From contig CAKQMB010000010.1 in assembly GCA_934254825.1 (NCBI GenBank), positions 31,652 to 95,651 on the forward strand: a DNA stretch of 64,000 nucleotides, read 5' to 3'. Origin of the DNA: an uncultured Clostridia bacterium. Lineage in GTDB: Bacteria > Bacillota > Clostridia > Christensenellales > Borkfalkiaceae. Positions within the stretch are counted from its first letter, which is position 1. Each line of letters starts with the position of its first letter. Positions 43,367 to 51,871 of the stretch are shown in pieces. The notes under the pieces were generated by a model. The model saw only the letters and a program-made list of their open reading frames with translations, searched no databases and was not told where the DNA came from. Both the position numbers and the translations under genes were made by a program.

Positions 43367-45140
43367 TTCCGTTGCCCTCCTTTGCCACTTTCCACTCAAC
43401 CGAAGCGGCGTAATCTTTCCACATTTTCGCGAACAACCCGTCTTTTCCGATAAGTTCTTCGCGTTTGCCGCTCTCGCAAATCTTTCCGTCTTTGATGACG
43501 TAAATGCAATCCGCGTCAGCGACGGTAGATAATCTGTGAGCTATCATTATAACCGTTTTGCCTTTGGCAAGCTCCGAAAAAGCCTGCTGAACTTTGGCTT
43601 CGTTATCGGGATCGGCGAAAGCCGTGGCTTCGTCGAGGATAAGTATCGGCGCGTTTTTCAAAAACGCCCGCGCGATAGCTATTCTCTGCTGTTCGCCGCC
43701 CGAAAGATACACGCCCTTAGACCCTATAACGGTGTTTATTCCGTCGGGCAATTTTTTGATTATATCGTCGCACTGCGCCGCGCTAAGAGCCGCCGCAACC
43801 TCTTCGTCGGTTGCGTTCGGCTTACCCATTTTGACGTTTTCGAGAACGGAAGCCTTTATAAGTCCAGAATTCTGAAAAACGAACGAAACGGAATTCATAA
43901 GCTTCTCTTTCGGAATATCTTTTATATCCGCGCCGCCTATTTTTATGCTTCCGCTTTGCGCGTCGAAAAACCTTGCGACTAAACTTGCGAGCGTGGATTT
44001 ACCGCCGCCCGAAGGACCTACGAACGCGACGGTTTCGCCCGCGCCGATATCCATGGAAACGCCGCAGATGACCTCGTTTTTACCGTCGTAAGAGAAATGC
44101 ACGTCCGAAAGCGAAACCGAAGAATCTTTCGGCAAAACGGGGTGTTCACTTTCGCTCATCGGCTTAGCGTTCAACACTCCGTCTATACGGGTGAGCGCGT
44201 CGGCGACGATCATATTGTTTTCGCTCATATACATGATTTTCGTGAGCGTGAGCGAAATTACGGGCGTTATCACGATATAGAATATCAGATTAAGCAAAAA
44301 CGCGTTTGTAACTCCGCTTGCCGTGAACCACAACGCGCCCGCGATCAGAAACGCGAACACGCCGTTTATCGCGGCTGTGTAAAACATCATCGGAACGCGC
44401 AGATCTTTGGTATACGCGACGACCCATTTTTCGTATTCGTCGATAGTCCCTTTAAATTTTTTGAACGAGAAAACCGTTTGCCCGAACGTTTTAACGACGG
44501 GTATGCCTCTTACATATTCCACGGCTTCGTTGCTCATGTTTTCGAGCGCGTTGTTATACTGGCGCATTTTTTCCGCCATACGCTTGCCCGTCATCGCCGA
44601 CATCACGAGGAACGCGAGAAGAACGGGAACGAGACTTAAAATTCCGAGCCGCCAGTCAAACGTAAACAAAAGCGCGAGAAGCCCCACGGGCGTTGCCATT
44701 GCCGCGTACTTATCGGGGAGCTGATGCGCGAGATAAGTTTCCGTAGCTCCCGTGGAATCGTTGACGATTTTTCTGAGCCTGCCGCTGCCGAAGCTGTCGA
44801 CAAAACCGAGCGGCAATTTCGCTATATGCTCGGTTACGGCTATTCTCATATTCGTTGCGACTCTGAACGCCGCGAGGTGAGAACACATAAGCGCGCATAT
44901 GTAAATAAGAAAGGAAACGACGGCAAAAACCATTGCCATAATTCCGTTATGCGCAAGCATAGTTGCAAGCGCGAAATTCGGCTGTACGTCAAGCACTTCT
45001 TTGACTATCTTCCATATGTAAATGAACGGAAGCAATCCGACAAGCGCGCTTATCGCCGAGAGTACCCATGATGCGTAAGTAAAGAACTTATGCCCTCCCG
45101 CGTACCCCATAAGCCTTGAAAGGGTCGATTGTTTTTTCAC
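43353..45140 (-). CDS. ABC exporter-fold permease-ATPase, first half-transporter
   Basis: A 595-residue half-transporter, with a membrane domain from about residue 15 to 310 and an ATPase with Walker A GPSGGGKST, signature LSGGEQQR and Walker B ILILDEATAFAD. Both ATP sites of the pair look catalytically complete (DEAT in each). The start is a GTG at 45140, supported by AGGAGG 8 nt upstream. The promoter region carries the GGTTAG-N6-CTAACC palindrome at 45196-45213. Confidence 0.9.
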   Translation of the reverse strand: MKKQSTLSRLMGYAGGHKFFTYASWVLSAISALVGLLPFIYIWKIVKEVLDVQPNFALATMLAHNGIMAMVFAVVSFLIYICALMCSHLAAFRVATNMRIAVTEHIAKLPLGFVDSFGSGRLRKIVNDSTGATETYLAHQLPDKYAAMATPVGLLALLFTFDWRLGILSLVPVLLAFLVMSAMTGKRMAEKMRQYNNALENMSNEAVEYVRGIPVVKTFGQTVFSFKKFKGTIDEYEKWVVAYTKDLRVPMMFYTAAINGVFAFLIAGALWFTASGVTNAFLLNLIFYIVITPVISLTLTKIMYMSENNMIVADALTRIDGVLNAKPMSESEHPVLPKDSSVSLSDVHFSYDGKNEVICGVSMDIGAGETVAFVGPSGGGKSTLASLVARFFDAQSGSIKIGGADIKDIPKEKLMNSVSFVFQNSGLIKASVLENVKMGKPNATDEEVAAALSAAQCDDIIKKLPDGINTVIGSKGVYLSGGEQQRIAIARAFLKNAPILILDEATAFADPDNEAKVQQAFSELAKGKTVIMIAHRLSTVADADCIYVIKDGKICESGKREELIGKDGLFAKMWKDYAASVEWKVAKEGNGNVAC

Positions 45141-45195
45141 TCTTTTAAACCTCCTGAAAAGTTTTTTTGTTTATTTGTTCGTCTTTTGATTTTGC

Positions 45196-45213
45196 GGTTA
45201 GCAACAACTAACC
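45196..45213. promoter_or_regulatory. Candidate DtxR-type operator upstream of the ABC operon
   Basis: GGTTAG-CAACAA-CTAACC is a perfect 6-bp dyad. It lies just downstream of an AT-rich -10-like region (TATAAAAT on the minus strand, about 45217-45224), where a bound repressor would block initiation. A matching dyad lies at 51019-51036. Confidence 0.6.
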
Positions 45214-45273
45214 GAATTTTATATAAAAAAGGAAATCTCTTTCCTTCTTTTTCGGCAAGTCCGATATTTTATG

Positions 45274-45915
45274 TTATTCGGGAAGCTCCCAGTCGGACGG
45301 AAGACCTAAAATTTTATCCCAGCCCGCATTGAAAAAATACTGCAACTGCTTGATATACTGTCTTGCGTCCTCTTTTGTGAAATCGTGTTCGACGACCTCG
45401 AACATGCCGTTGAACATAGCCGTTGCGAGCATGTGCGACAAATCGGCGCGGACGTCGTTTACCTTTATCCCCGCGGCGTTGAGTTCGCTGATAAATCTCA
45501 CCGTGTTATCCGTTTCGATCTCGATAAGTTTATCGACGTAATTTCCGTATTCGCTGCCCTTGCTTTTACAAATAACGAGCTTGAACTCGTCGAAATTATC
45601 GTAGACGATATCGAGCATTTCGTTTATTCTCTCGTCAACGTAAACGTGCATGTCTTTATACTGCGTTTCGGGGGCAAGACGGGCGAATTCCTTCTGAACG
45701 CCCGCATAATATGCGTACAGTTTTTCGGCGGGGTCTTTCACGATAGCTTTGAAAAGCTCGCTTTTATCCCCGAATCTGCCGTAAAGCATACCCGTGGTGT
45801 AACCCGCGTTTTCGGCGATATCGCGCATTGACGCGCCTTCGAAACCTTTTAAAAGGAACTCCTGCCTGGCGCACTCTAAAATTTTATCTATCGCAAGCTC
45901 GTCTTTTTTACGCAT
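45274..45915 (-). CDS. TetR-family transcriptional regulator
   Basis: A roughly 213-residue regulator. The N-terminal HTH reads AIDKILECARQEFLLKGFEG, then MRDIAENAGYTTGMLYGRFGDK, followed by a ligand-binding helical domain. The ATG at 45915 is preferred over an upstream start at 45942, which lies nearer the promoter dyads. It sits between the ABC operon and the hydrolase operon, all on the minus strand, with its own promoter. Its target and ligand are unknown. Confidence 0.92.
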   Translation of the reverse strand: MRKKDELAIDKILECARQEFLLKGFEGASMRDIAENAGYTTGMLYGRFGDKSELFKAIVKDPAEKLYAYYAGVQKEFARLAPETQYKDMHVYVDERINEMLDIVYDNFDEFKLVICKSKGSEYGNYVDKLIEIETDNTVRFISELNAAGIKVNDVRADLSHMLATAMFNGMFEVVEHDFTKEDARQYIKQLQYFFNAGWDKILGLPSDWELPE

Positions 45916-45934
45916 TTTTTCACCGCCAGCTTTT

Positions 45935-45975
45935 AATAACATTGTTATTATAACACCGTTATTTTATAAAGTCAA
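45935..45975 (-). promoter_or_regulatory. TetR promoter with two overlapping dyad operators
   Basis: On the minus strand TTGACT (45970-45975), 17-bp spacer and TATAAT (45947-45952). AATAACATTGTTATT (45935-45949) is a perfect 15-bp palindrome, and ATAAC-ACC-GTTAT (45950-45962) is a second dyad covering the -10 and spacer. This arrangement fits autorepression by the adjacent TetR. Confidence 0.7.
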
Positions 45976-46000
45976 ATGTTTTTCCGATATTTTTCAATAA

Positions 46001-46034
46001 AAAAATCGGCGGAATTTCAAAAGAAAAACCGCCG
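46001..46034 (-). terminator. Terminator of the hydrolase operon
   Basis: CGGCGG and CCGCCG arms with a 16-nt loop, followed on the minus strand by ATTTTTTTA, 43 bp past the last hydrolase gene. Confidence 0.75.
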
Positions 46035-46076
46035 TCCGCGTCCGATATATGGTTCGGATTATTCTTACCCGTAATA

Positions 46077-46697
46077 TTAAGCTCTGTGGTTATAATGGCA
46101 ATCGCAATATTTGCCGCCGCCCGCCAGGGTGTATTCGCGGGTAAACTCGGTGTTGTTAAGCTCCGCCATATCGTAATCGAGGGTACACATCGCGGGGATA
46201 TACTCTTTTAAACCGAGTTTCGTCATAAGATAGCAAATGCCGCAGGTGTAAAAATACGCGGTGTACTGATTGAGCGTTTCGCCGTCCTCGACGGAAAATT
46301 TCCAGGAATACGGGTTCGTTACGTTCTCGCTCTGCTTTGCCTGCATTTTAAGCTTTTCTCTGCCCTTTTCGGTGTAAGCCTTGCTCTTTTTGGAAGCGGC
46401 TTTCGTAAGGAAATTTTCGCACATAGCCTTGCGGTAATAAACGCGGATTTCCTCTAACATATACTTGTTTTTTACGGACAGCAATATCGAGGAAAGCAAC
46501 GCGCAACTGAGAATATTTATCAGAAAGCGGTCGCCTTTGTCGAACTCGGGTATGTCCGATAAAATTTCCTTGTATTTTTTATGCGCTTCTTTTATAACGG
46601 CTTTCGGGTCTTCTTCCCGTAAAGTTTCCGAAAGGTGCTTTTTAAACGTGGACTTATATCCCGCCCACATAAGTTTCTGCATAAACCCGTATTTCAT
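46077..46697 (-). CDS. ATC-hydrolase family protein (L-2-amino-thiazoline-4-carboxylate hydrolase-like), paralogue 1
   Basis: A 206-residue protein of the ATC hydrolase family. Diagnostic features near the C terminus are TCGICYLMTKLGLKEYIPAM, then CTLDYDMAEL, and a REYTLAGGGKYCDCHY end, all shared in pattern with the paralogue at 49317. The founding member hydrolyses a cyclic precursor of L-cysteine, but most homologues are uncharacterised. The ATG at 46697 overlaps the upstream stop (TAATG), so translation is coupled. It is the last gene of the five-gene operon. Confidence 0.8.
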   Translation of the reverse strand: MKYGFMQKLMWAGYKSTFKKHLSETLREEDPKAVIKEAHKKYKEILSDIPEFDKGDRFLINILSCALLSSILLSVKNKYMLEEIRVYYRKAMCENFLTKAASKKSKAYTEKGREKLKMQAKQSENVTNPYSWKFSVEDGETLNQYTAYFYTCGICYLMTKLGLKEYIPAMCTLDYDMAELNNTEFTREYTLAGGGKYCDCHYNHRA

Positions 46698-47626
46698 TAT
46701 CTTTTCCACTCCTCTATCGTTTTAAGCATTCTTTTTTCGATATCGATCCTCGTTTCTTTGCATTCCTTCGGGTGTTCTTTTGCCGATCTGAACATAAGTT
46801 TCAGCAAAAATCCCGCGCCGACGGGGAAAATGGTTTTAAGCAGACTTTCGGGGAAAACGAAATGCGTTCCGTACTTGTAAACGGCAAATTCGGTCTCGCA
46901 TTCGTGCGGTTTTTCGTTCAGGCGTTTTTCCGCTCTTTTAACGTACTTCGCCGCGTCCCACAAGCAGTCGTCTTCCGCCGCGATCATTAAAAGTTTGCCT
47001 TTGATATTTTCTATTTTTATAAATTCGTCCTCGGAAATAGGGTGAGCCGCCTCGGAGTCGTCGAAAACCTTACGCGAATCAGTCATATTTCCGTTTTTCT
47101 TGGCTTCTTCCTTCATAACGCGCCAGTAATCGGGGTGTTTATAACAAAACGGCATATACGGCAAGGGATTTCCGCGATAAGTAAAGAGCGACTCGCCCTC
47201 TATCGGCCACTCGCCGCAGCCGTCCTTTTTGCCCTGCTCGAAACCTTGCCATATAAAGTCGCTCGGGGTCATGGCGATCGTAAGCGTTATATCGTTAAAA
47301 TACGAAGCCGCGGTTAAAGCGAGCGTTCCCGTTGTGGAAGCTCCCGCGATACCGATTTTTTCATAGTCGCATTTTTTCAGAAATCCGATCGCGTTTTCTA
47401 TCCTTTCGAGCGGATAGTTGCGGTGGCTGTAATTCTTTTTCCCGGGGGACATCGTGAGAACGTCCGCCCCGCACTTTTTCATAAGCCACTTAACGCAGCT
47501 TTTCGCCATATAATCCTCGGGATCGTCGCCGAGCATAGCTATTATCGCGCAGTTGTTCTGGGTTTTGCCTTTCCAGTACGCGCCGTAAAATCCGTCCGTT
47601 TCCACGTCAAAATGAATGTGTTTCAT
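46697..47626 (-). CDS. Alpha/beta hydrolase, BAAT acyl-CoA thioesterase-like
   Basis: A 309-residue hydrolase. The nucleophile elbow is GIAGASTTG near residue 93, the acid lies in the AAEDDCLWDA segment, and the histidine in KYGTHFVFPE. The fold and spacing resemble the C-terminal domain of bile-acid-CoA:amino acid N-acyltransferases/acyl-CoA thioesterases. AAAGGAGAG precedes the ATG. It is the fourth gene of the operon, between the methyltransferase and an ATC-hydrolase paralogue. Confidence 0.8.
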   Translation of the reverse strand: MKHIHFDVETDGFYGAYWKGKTQNNCAIIAMLGDDPEDYMAKSCVKWLMKKCGADVLTMSPGKKNYSHRNYPLERIENAIGFLKKCDYEKIGIAGASTTGTLALTAASYFNDITLTIAMTPSDFIWQGFEQGKKDGCGEWPIEGESLFTYRGNPLPYMPFCYKHPDYWRVMKEEAKKNGNMTDSRKVFDDSEAAHPISEDEFIKIENIKGKLLMIAAEDDCLWDAAKYVKRAEKRLNEKPHECETEFAVYKYGTHFVFPESLLKTIFPVGAGFLLKLMFRSAKEHPKECKETRIDIEKRMLKTIEEWKR

Positions 47627-47680
47627 ACTCTCTCCTTTGCCGCATCCGGTTGCGGCTTGCCGAGCGGGATTTAAGCCCCG

Positions 47681-48517
47681 TCAAGCCTTGAAATCTATCC
47701 TTACTATCTGCATTTTCATAAAACCGTCTCCGAGTTTTGCGAGAAATCTGAAAAATCCGCCGACAGACGGGTCTTTAAGATCGTTATAGCCGAGCATATA
47801 GCCTTTGCTCGAAACGGTTAAATCGCCGCTCCACGGCGTTATATCTTTTTTTGCGTCAGAAATCGCGAAATATGCGCCAACGTCCTTGATTTTCGCGACT
47901 TTAAGCCACGTTTTGCGAAGCAATTTGCTCGCTTTTTTGTTAGCCGCGTCGAACACGATTTTGCCGCCGGGAAAAGCCGCCGCCATTTTCGTTATGAGCG
48001 TTTTCACCTGTTCGGTAAGGAAATAGTAAAACACGCCCGAAGCGAAAAACACCGCTCCGCCGCTCGCGTCGATTTTGGAAAACCACTCGGTGTTATTAAG
48101 ATCGCAAACGATATTTTCTTCGCGTTCGCCCGCGGGCAAAAGCTCGTTACGAACGTTTATAACGCTCTCGAAATCGAGGTTGTAAATTTTGCACCGCCCG
48201 TTGTCGCACCGTCTGCCCGTATCGTCAAGACCGCAACCGAGGTTTACGACCGCCGCTTCGGGGTGATCTTTAAGATAATCTTTAACTTCGATCGCAAGGT
48301 CGTTTTGTCTCATCGCGACTTCTAAAAATCCGAAACGGTACATCGTCTTTTTCGCCTGAGCTTCGAGAAGCGAAAAATCGTAATCGATTTTTTCCATAAG
48401 TTGCGCCGCCGTTTTATCCTGATATAAATTCGGGTAAAGCTCGGTGCAAACCTTTCTTCCGTAAAGCGGAATTACCAAAGTTTCCTGCACCGTATTTTTT
48501 TCGATACGATATTTCAT
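47681..48517 (-). CDS. LCM-family class I SAM-dependent methyltransferase
   Basis: A 278-residue protein like leucine carboxyl methyltransferase/TcmP relatives: RKVCTELYPNLYQDKTAAQL at the N terminus, the SAM loop VVNLGCGLDDTGRR near residue 92, YNLDFESVINVR for the acidic strand-2 end, and FFASGVFYYF after strand 4. Members often methylate carboxylates of polyketides or small acids. Its ATG overlaps the upstream stop (ATGA), and AGGAGG lies inside the upstream gene. The substrate is unknown. Confidence 0.85.
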   Translation of the reverse strand: MKYRIEKNTVQETLVIPLYGRKVCTELYPNLYQDKTAAQLMEKIDYDFSLLEAQAKKTMYRFGFLEVAMRQNDLAIEVKDYLKDHPEAAVVNLGCGLDDTGRRCDNGRCKIYNLDFESVINVRNELLPAGEREENIVCDLNNTEWFSKIDASGGAVFFASGVFYYFLTEQVKTLITKMAAAFPGGKIVFDAANKKASKLLRKTWLKVAKIKDVGAYFAISDAKKDITPWSGDLTVSSKGYMLGYNDLKDPSVGGFFRFLAKLGDGFMKMQIVRIDFKA

Positions 48518-49299
48518 TTTTGTTTATCCTCCTTTAAAAACCGCAATTCGGGAAGTTTGTTTTGCCCGATAACCGAGCGAAGCATTTCCGCAAAACCGCG
48601 GGGATCTTTTATCTGATACTGCATATGATTAAAGCCCTCGAAAACGGGATAATTCGCGTAAGGGTACGCGCTCATAACGCTACCTCGGTACTTGAAATGA
48701 TCCTCTATGCTTCCGAACTCGAAAAACGCGCGTTTCTGCATTTCCTCGCTCAACGGCGGGAAAGGTTTGTTTTCGAGACTGTCCGAAAGCTGGCGGCGAA
48801 GATTGCCGTACTTTAAAGCTTTGCCCGCCGCGATAAAATAAGGTCTTATTTCTTTATCGTCGCACCACATTATCTTGCCGAGGTTTTCGCCGTTCTTTTT
48901 ATATATGCTTCTTATCGCGAAATACAAAAACGGGGTTAATATCCGCCGCGTGAATTTCCCGATACGAGCGAACTGCCCGCCGTCGAAAAAAGCGTGAGAA
49001 ACGGGGATCTTCGTTTGCGCAAGGAAAGCTACCGCAATATCCGCCCCGATAGACGAAGCCACGACAAGCGCGATTTCTTTAACGCCGTTATCCGCGATGA
49101 ACTCTTCTATCTGCCTGATTTCGTCGGCTTTCGAAACGTATCGCTGATTTTCGCAATACACCGAAGAAGTCGGGTACACGCAAAAATAATCGTCTTTTAA
49201 GTATTCCGCAACTCTCTCGCTGCTTTTACCGGTAACGCCCATCGCGTGAAAAAACAATACGACGGGATTACCCTTTTTCCCTTTTGTATCGAATAACAT
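48514..49299 (-). CDS. Alpha/beta hydrolase
   Basis: A 261-residue alpha/beta hydrolase: VVLFFHAMGVTGKSS is the oxyanion strand, LVVASSIGADIAVAF the nucleophile elbow (Ser near residue 84), and FEGFNHMQYQI the histidine region. GGAGGG precedes the ATG. It is the second gene of the operon, 17 bp after the first ATC-hydrolase paralogue, and is coupled to the methyltransferase. Confidence 0.82.
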   Translation of the reverse strand: MLFDTKGKKGNPVVLFFHAMGVTGKSSERVAEYLKDDYFCVYPTSSVYCENQRYVSKADEIRQIEEFIADNGVKEIALVVASSIGADIAVAFLAQTKIPVSHAFFDGGQFARIGKFTRRILTPFLYFAIRSIYKKNGENLGKIMWCDDKEIRPYFIAAGKALKYGNLRRQLSDSLENKPFPPLSEEMQKRAFFEFGSIEDHFKYRGSVMSAYPYANYPVFEGFNHMQYQIKDPRGFAEMLRSVIGQNKLPELRFLKEDKQK

Positions 49300-49316
49300 T
49301 GTTTTCCCTCCGAAGA

Positions 49317-50018
49317 CTATTTATTTCTTCTGAAACCTTTTTCGTCGACATATTCGGGGTGAGCGGCTATATACTCGTCTTTATCTCCGCAAATCGTATA
49401 GTCGCATTTGTCTCCGTCCACGCAAGTGTCTTTTCGTATAAGCTTCGCGCGGATAAGCTCCATTGACTTATAATCCACGTTGCACAGCGCGGGCATAATT
49501 TCGTCAAGCCCGAACTGTTTTGCGAACTGCGCCGCGGGACAAGCCGTAAATTCGTAATAAATGGGTTTATCTTTTTCGTACGGGGAAACGTTCATTTCGT
49601 AGTCGCCCCACTTATCGCAGGCTTTTTTCGCCGAACAAAACGCTTTGTACATAATCTTTTTCCAGATCGGTTTGTTGCAATTCGCGAATTTAAGCTTTTT
49701 AAAGGACGGCAAAATAAGATTTTCTTCCATTTCCTCTATCTCGCGGAAATTCGTAACGTCTTTGCAAACGACGTAATAGGTCATTATCGCAATACAGTCG
49801 TAAGTTCCGCCTTTGCCGTTATGGAAATTTTTCTTGCCGCCGAGATCGGTTCGCCACGTCTTTAAATATTCGACGTATCGAAGCTGAACCTTAGTCCATA
49901 TCTCTTCGCGTCGTTCTTCTTCGTAATGAAGAGCTATTTTATTTTTTATTTCCTTTTCGCACGCCTTGGAATACAAAACGTGACAGGTTCTGTCGAATTT
50001 CAGGTCTTTATCGTTCAT
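49317..50018 (-). CDS. ATC-hydrolase family protein, paralogue 2
   Basis: A 233-residue protein with the family C terminus: FTACPAAQFAKQFGLDEIMP, then ALCNVDYKSMEL, and RKDTCVDGDKCDYTICG. It has more of the canonical cysteines than the paralogue at 46077. The ATG at 50018 is preferred over an in-frame GTG 9 nt earlier. It is the second gene of the operon if the DUF6796-like membrane protein is first; palindromic element copy C lies between them, so it may instead start its own transcript. Confidence 0.8.
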   Translation of the reverse strand: MNDKDLKFDRTCHVLYSKACEKEIKNKIALHYEEERREEIWTKVQLRYVEYLKTWRTDLGGKKNFHNGKGGTYDCIAIMTYYVVCKDVTNFREIEEMEENLILPSFKKLKFANCNKPIWKKIMYKAFCSAKKACDKWGDYEMNVSPYEKDKPIYYEFTACPAAQFAKQFGLDEIMPALCNVDYKSMELIRAKLIRKDTCVDGDKCDYTICGDKDEYIAAHPEYVDEKGFRRNK

Positions 50019-50039
50019 TTTATTCACCGTTTTCGCTTC

Positions 50040-50320
50040 TTAGCCACAGTCGATTGCGTTTGAACTCGGTCTTGCATTGTGTTTTTGGCTAACACGTCGT
50101 TGCGTTCGCGTGTTATACATATAGTATTAACGCGCTCACGCGCCTTGTTTTAGCCTAAAAACGCAAAGCAGGACTTGTTGACAACCAAAACACCGATATT
50201 TTCGATGATTTTTGGTAAAGGCTCGCGCAGACGTACTGGACGTACTTCAAGCGAGAATTTGCCGAAAAGCGCGAAAATAGCGGCGTTTTGGCGGGTTCAA
50301 ACACAATCGCCTGTGGCTAA
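50040..50320 (-). repeat. Dispersed palindromic element, copy C (full length, 281 bp, minus orientation)
   Basis: On the minus strand the element starts TTAGCCACAGGCGATTGTGT at 50320 and ends in the inverse of it at 50040 (26 of 29 positions paired). The inner stem pairs 50282-50291 (GGCGTTTTGG on +) with 50185-50194, and a third stem carries TTTTTAGGCTAA against TTAGCCAAAAA. The core is about 85% identical to copy A, but the outer stem sequence is different and still self-complementary. The right end overlaps the stop codon of the gene at 50317. Confidence 0.85.
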
Positions 50321-50955
50321 CAGGCTACACAAAGCGTTATTAAAAGTCCGAGAAACGAAGCCGCGCTCGCTATATTGAATGAACCCACGATACGCAAAGG
50401 AAACATCGCTATGAACAAAATCTGAACGTTGAATACGCACGCCCAACGCGGCAAACCCGTCGTTCCCGAAACGATAGCGACGAAAAGAGTTACGCTGAAC
50501 GCGAGAAGTCCGACGTAACAAGCGTACATCGTGGAAATCGTCTTTTTGAAAAAATCGAGAATGGCTTGTCTCGCCTCTTCCGTTCTTCCGAGTCGGATAT
50601 AAAACCACTCCGTTACTCCGCAAAAAACATGGTGAGCCGTTCCCGCAACCATAAAAAGAACGAGCGAGATAAGCATAATCGTTCCGCAAACCGTCGAATA
50701 TCCGCCGACGTATTCATATAAAGCGATATATCCGAGGCTCGACATAGTGAGCGCGAGAACGCCCGCAAGCATGGAAAACAACTGATTTTTAAGCGACGCG
50801 CCCTCGAATAAAGCCGAAAGCTTATCGTTATCTTTAAGATCTCCGAAATTAAACCTTCCGTTAGGCGTGTAAGTTATCGCTCTGTCGCAAAAACAGCATA
50901 AAATATGCCCCGCGCAGGCAACTGCCATTAAAATTTTTATCACCGTTAAAGACAT
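50317..50955 (-). CDS. Polytopic membrane protein, DUF6796-like
   Basis: A 212-residue hydrophobic protein with about six to seven membrane segments. An N-terminal GHILCCFCDRAITYTPNGRF segment resembles, from memory, the DUF6796 family; the function is unknown. GGAGGG precedes the ATG. Its stop codon overlaps the end of palindromic element copy C. It heads the run of genes down to 46077 and has a consensus promoter with the GTTAG dyad directly upstream. Confidence 0.7.
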   Translation of the reverse strand: MSLTVIKILMAVACAGHILCCFCDRAITYTPNGRFNFGDLKDNDKLSALFEGASLKNQLFSMLAGVLALTMSSLGYIALYEYVGGYSTVCGTIMLISLVLFMVAGTAHHVFCGVTEWFYIRLGRTEEARQAILDFFKKTISTMYACYVGLLAFSVTLFVAIVSGTTGLPRWACVFNVQILFIAMFPLRIVGSFNIASAASFLGLLITLCVAC

Positions 50956-50987
50956 ATTATCCCTCCGATTTTCGTCTTTTCGATTGC

Positions 50988-51036
50988 ATTATATCACAAT
51001 AAAATAAAAAACTCAACAAGTTAGCATTGTCTAACT
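50988..51036 (-). promoter_or_regulatory. Promoter plus candidate DtxR-type operator of the hydrolase operon
   Basis: On the minus strand TTGAGT (51011-51016), 17-bp spacer and TATAAT (50988-50993). Two base pairs upstream of the -35 is the dyad AGTTAG-CATTGT-CTAACT (51019-51036), the same form as the site before the ABC operon. Confidence 0.65.
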
Positions 51037-51099
51037 AAATTTATTGCATATTTTTTTTCCCAACTCCGAGGATATCTTTGATTAAACCGTGAAATAAAA

Positions 51100-51128
51100 T
51101 TGACAACTAAAACGAAAGAGAGTATCAT
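51100..51128 (+). promoter_or_regulatory. Promoter of the DUF975 gene
   Basis: TTGACA (51100-51105), 17-bp spacer and TATCAT (51123-51128), 68 bp before the ATG. Confidence 0.7.
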
Positions 51129-51196
51129 ATACTTAAATATGATATACGGAGCCGAACTCAGACATTTGTATATCGTAAAAACGGAGGTTTATATAT

Positions 51197-51796
51197 ATGG
51201 AATCTGCTTATGAATACCGCAAAAGAGCGCGCGAAGCCTTAGACGGTAGCATTTTCAGCAATTCGTGGCTGCTTCTTCTGCTCGCGATTTTTGTTACGGA
51301 AGCGATTTTATCGTTTGCCGGCTTCACCGCTATCGGACCAATTATTCTTTACGGTCCGATAACTATCGGCGTTGCGTCGTACACGCTTCACCTTATCAGA
51401 AGAACGGAACAGAAAAACAAAATCGAGCCGCTTCTGGACGGTTTCCGCGGTAATGTGGGAACGAATATCCTTGTCGGAGTTCTCGACATTTTGTTTGTGG
51501 TTCTCTGGTCGCTCCTTTTCGTTATCCCGGGAATAGTTAAAGCGATATCTTATTCTCAGGCTTTCTACATCGCTCTGGAACACCCCGAATACGACGCGAA
51601 CACCTGCATAACCGAAAGCAGAAAGATGATGAACGGTCGCAAATGGAGATATTTCTGCTTGCAACTCAGCTTTATCGGCTGGTATATCGTCGGTTTACTT
51701 TGTTTCGGTATCGGAGCAATGTGGGTCGAGGCTTACAGACAAGCCGCAAACGCAGAATTCTATGAGGACATTAAGAACGAACCCGTTCTGATCTGA
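51197..51796 (+). CDS. DUF975 family membrane protein
   Basis: A 199-residue protein with the DUF975 opening (YEYRKRAREALDGSIFSNSW), four to five membrane segments, and the conserved FVIPGIVKAISYSQAFYIAL followed by a TESRKMMNGRKWRYFCLQL stretch. Function is not established. GGAGG precedes the ATG. It is a monocistronic gene, divergent from the hydrolase operon, with a bidirectional terminator after it. Confidence 0.9.
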   Translation: MESAYEYRKRAREALDGSIFSNSWLLLLLAIFVTEAILSFAGFTAIGPIILYGPITIGVASYTLHLIRRTEQKNKIEPLLDGFRGNVGTNILVGVLDILFVVLWSLLFVIPGIVKAISYSQAFYIALEHPEYDANTCITESRKMMNGRKWRYFCLQLSFIGWYIVGLLCFGIGAMWVEAYRQAANAEFYEDIKNEPVLI

Positions 51797-51826
51797 TTTT
51801 CGTTGTAATATTTTCGCTATAATATT

Positions 51827-51865
51827 AACGGCTTGCCGTCGATTGAAAATCGACGGCAAGCCGTT
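51827..51865. terminator. Bidirectional intrinsic terminator
   Basis: AACGGCTTGCCGTCGAT and ATCGACGGCAAGCCGTT are perfect 17-bp arms with a short loop and a T run, between the convergent DUF975 and ABC ATPase genes. Confidence 0.92.
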
Positions 51866-51871
51866 TTTTCG

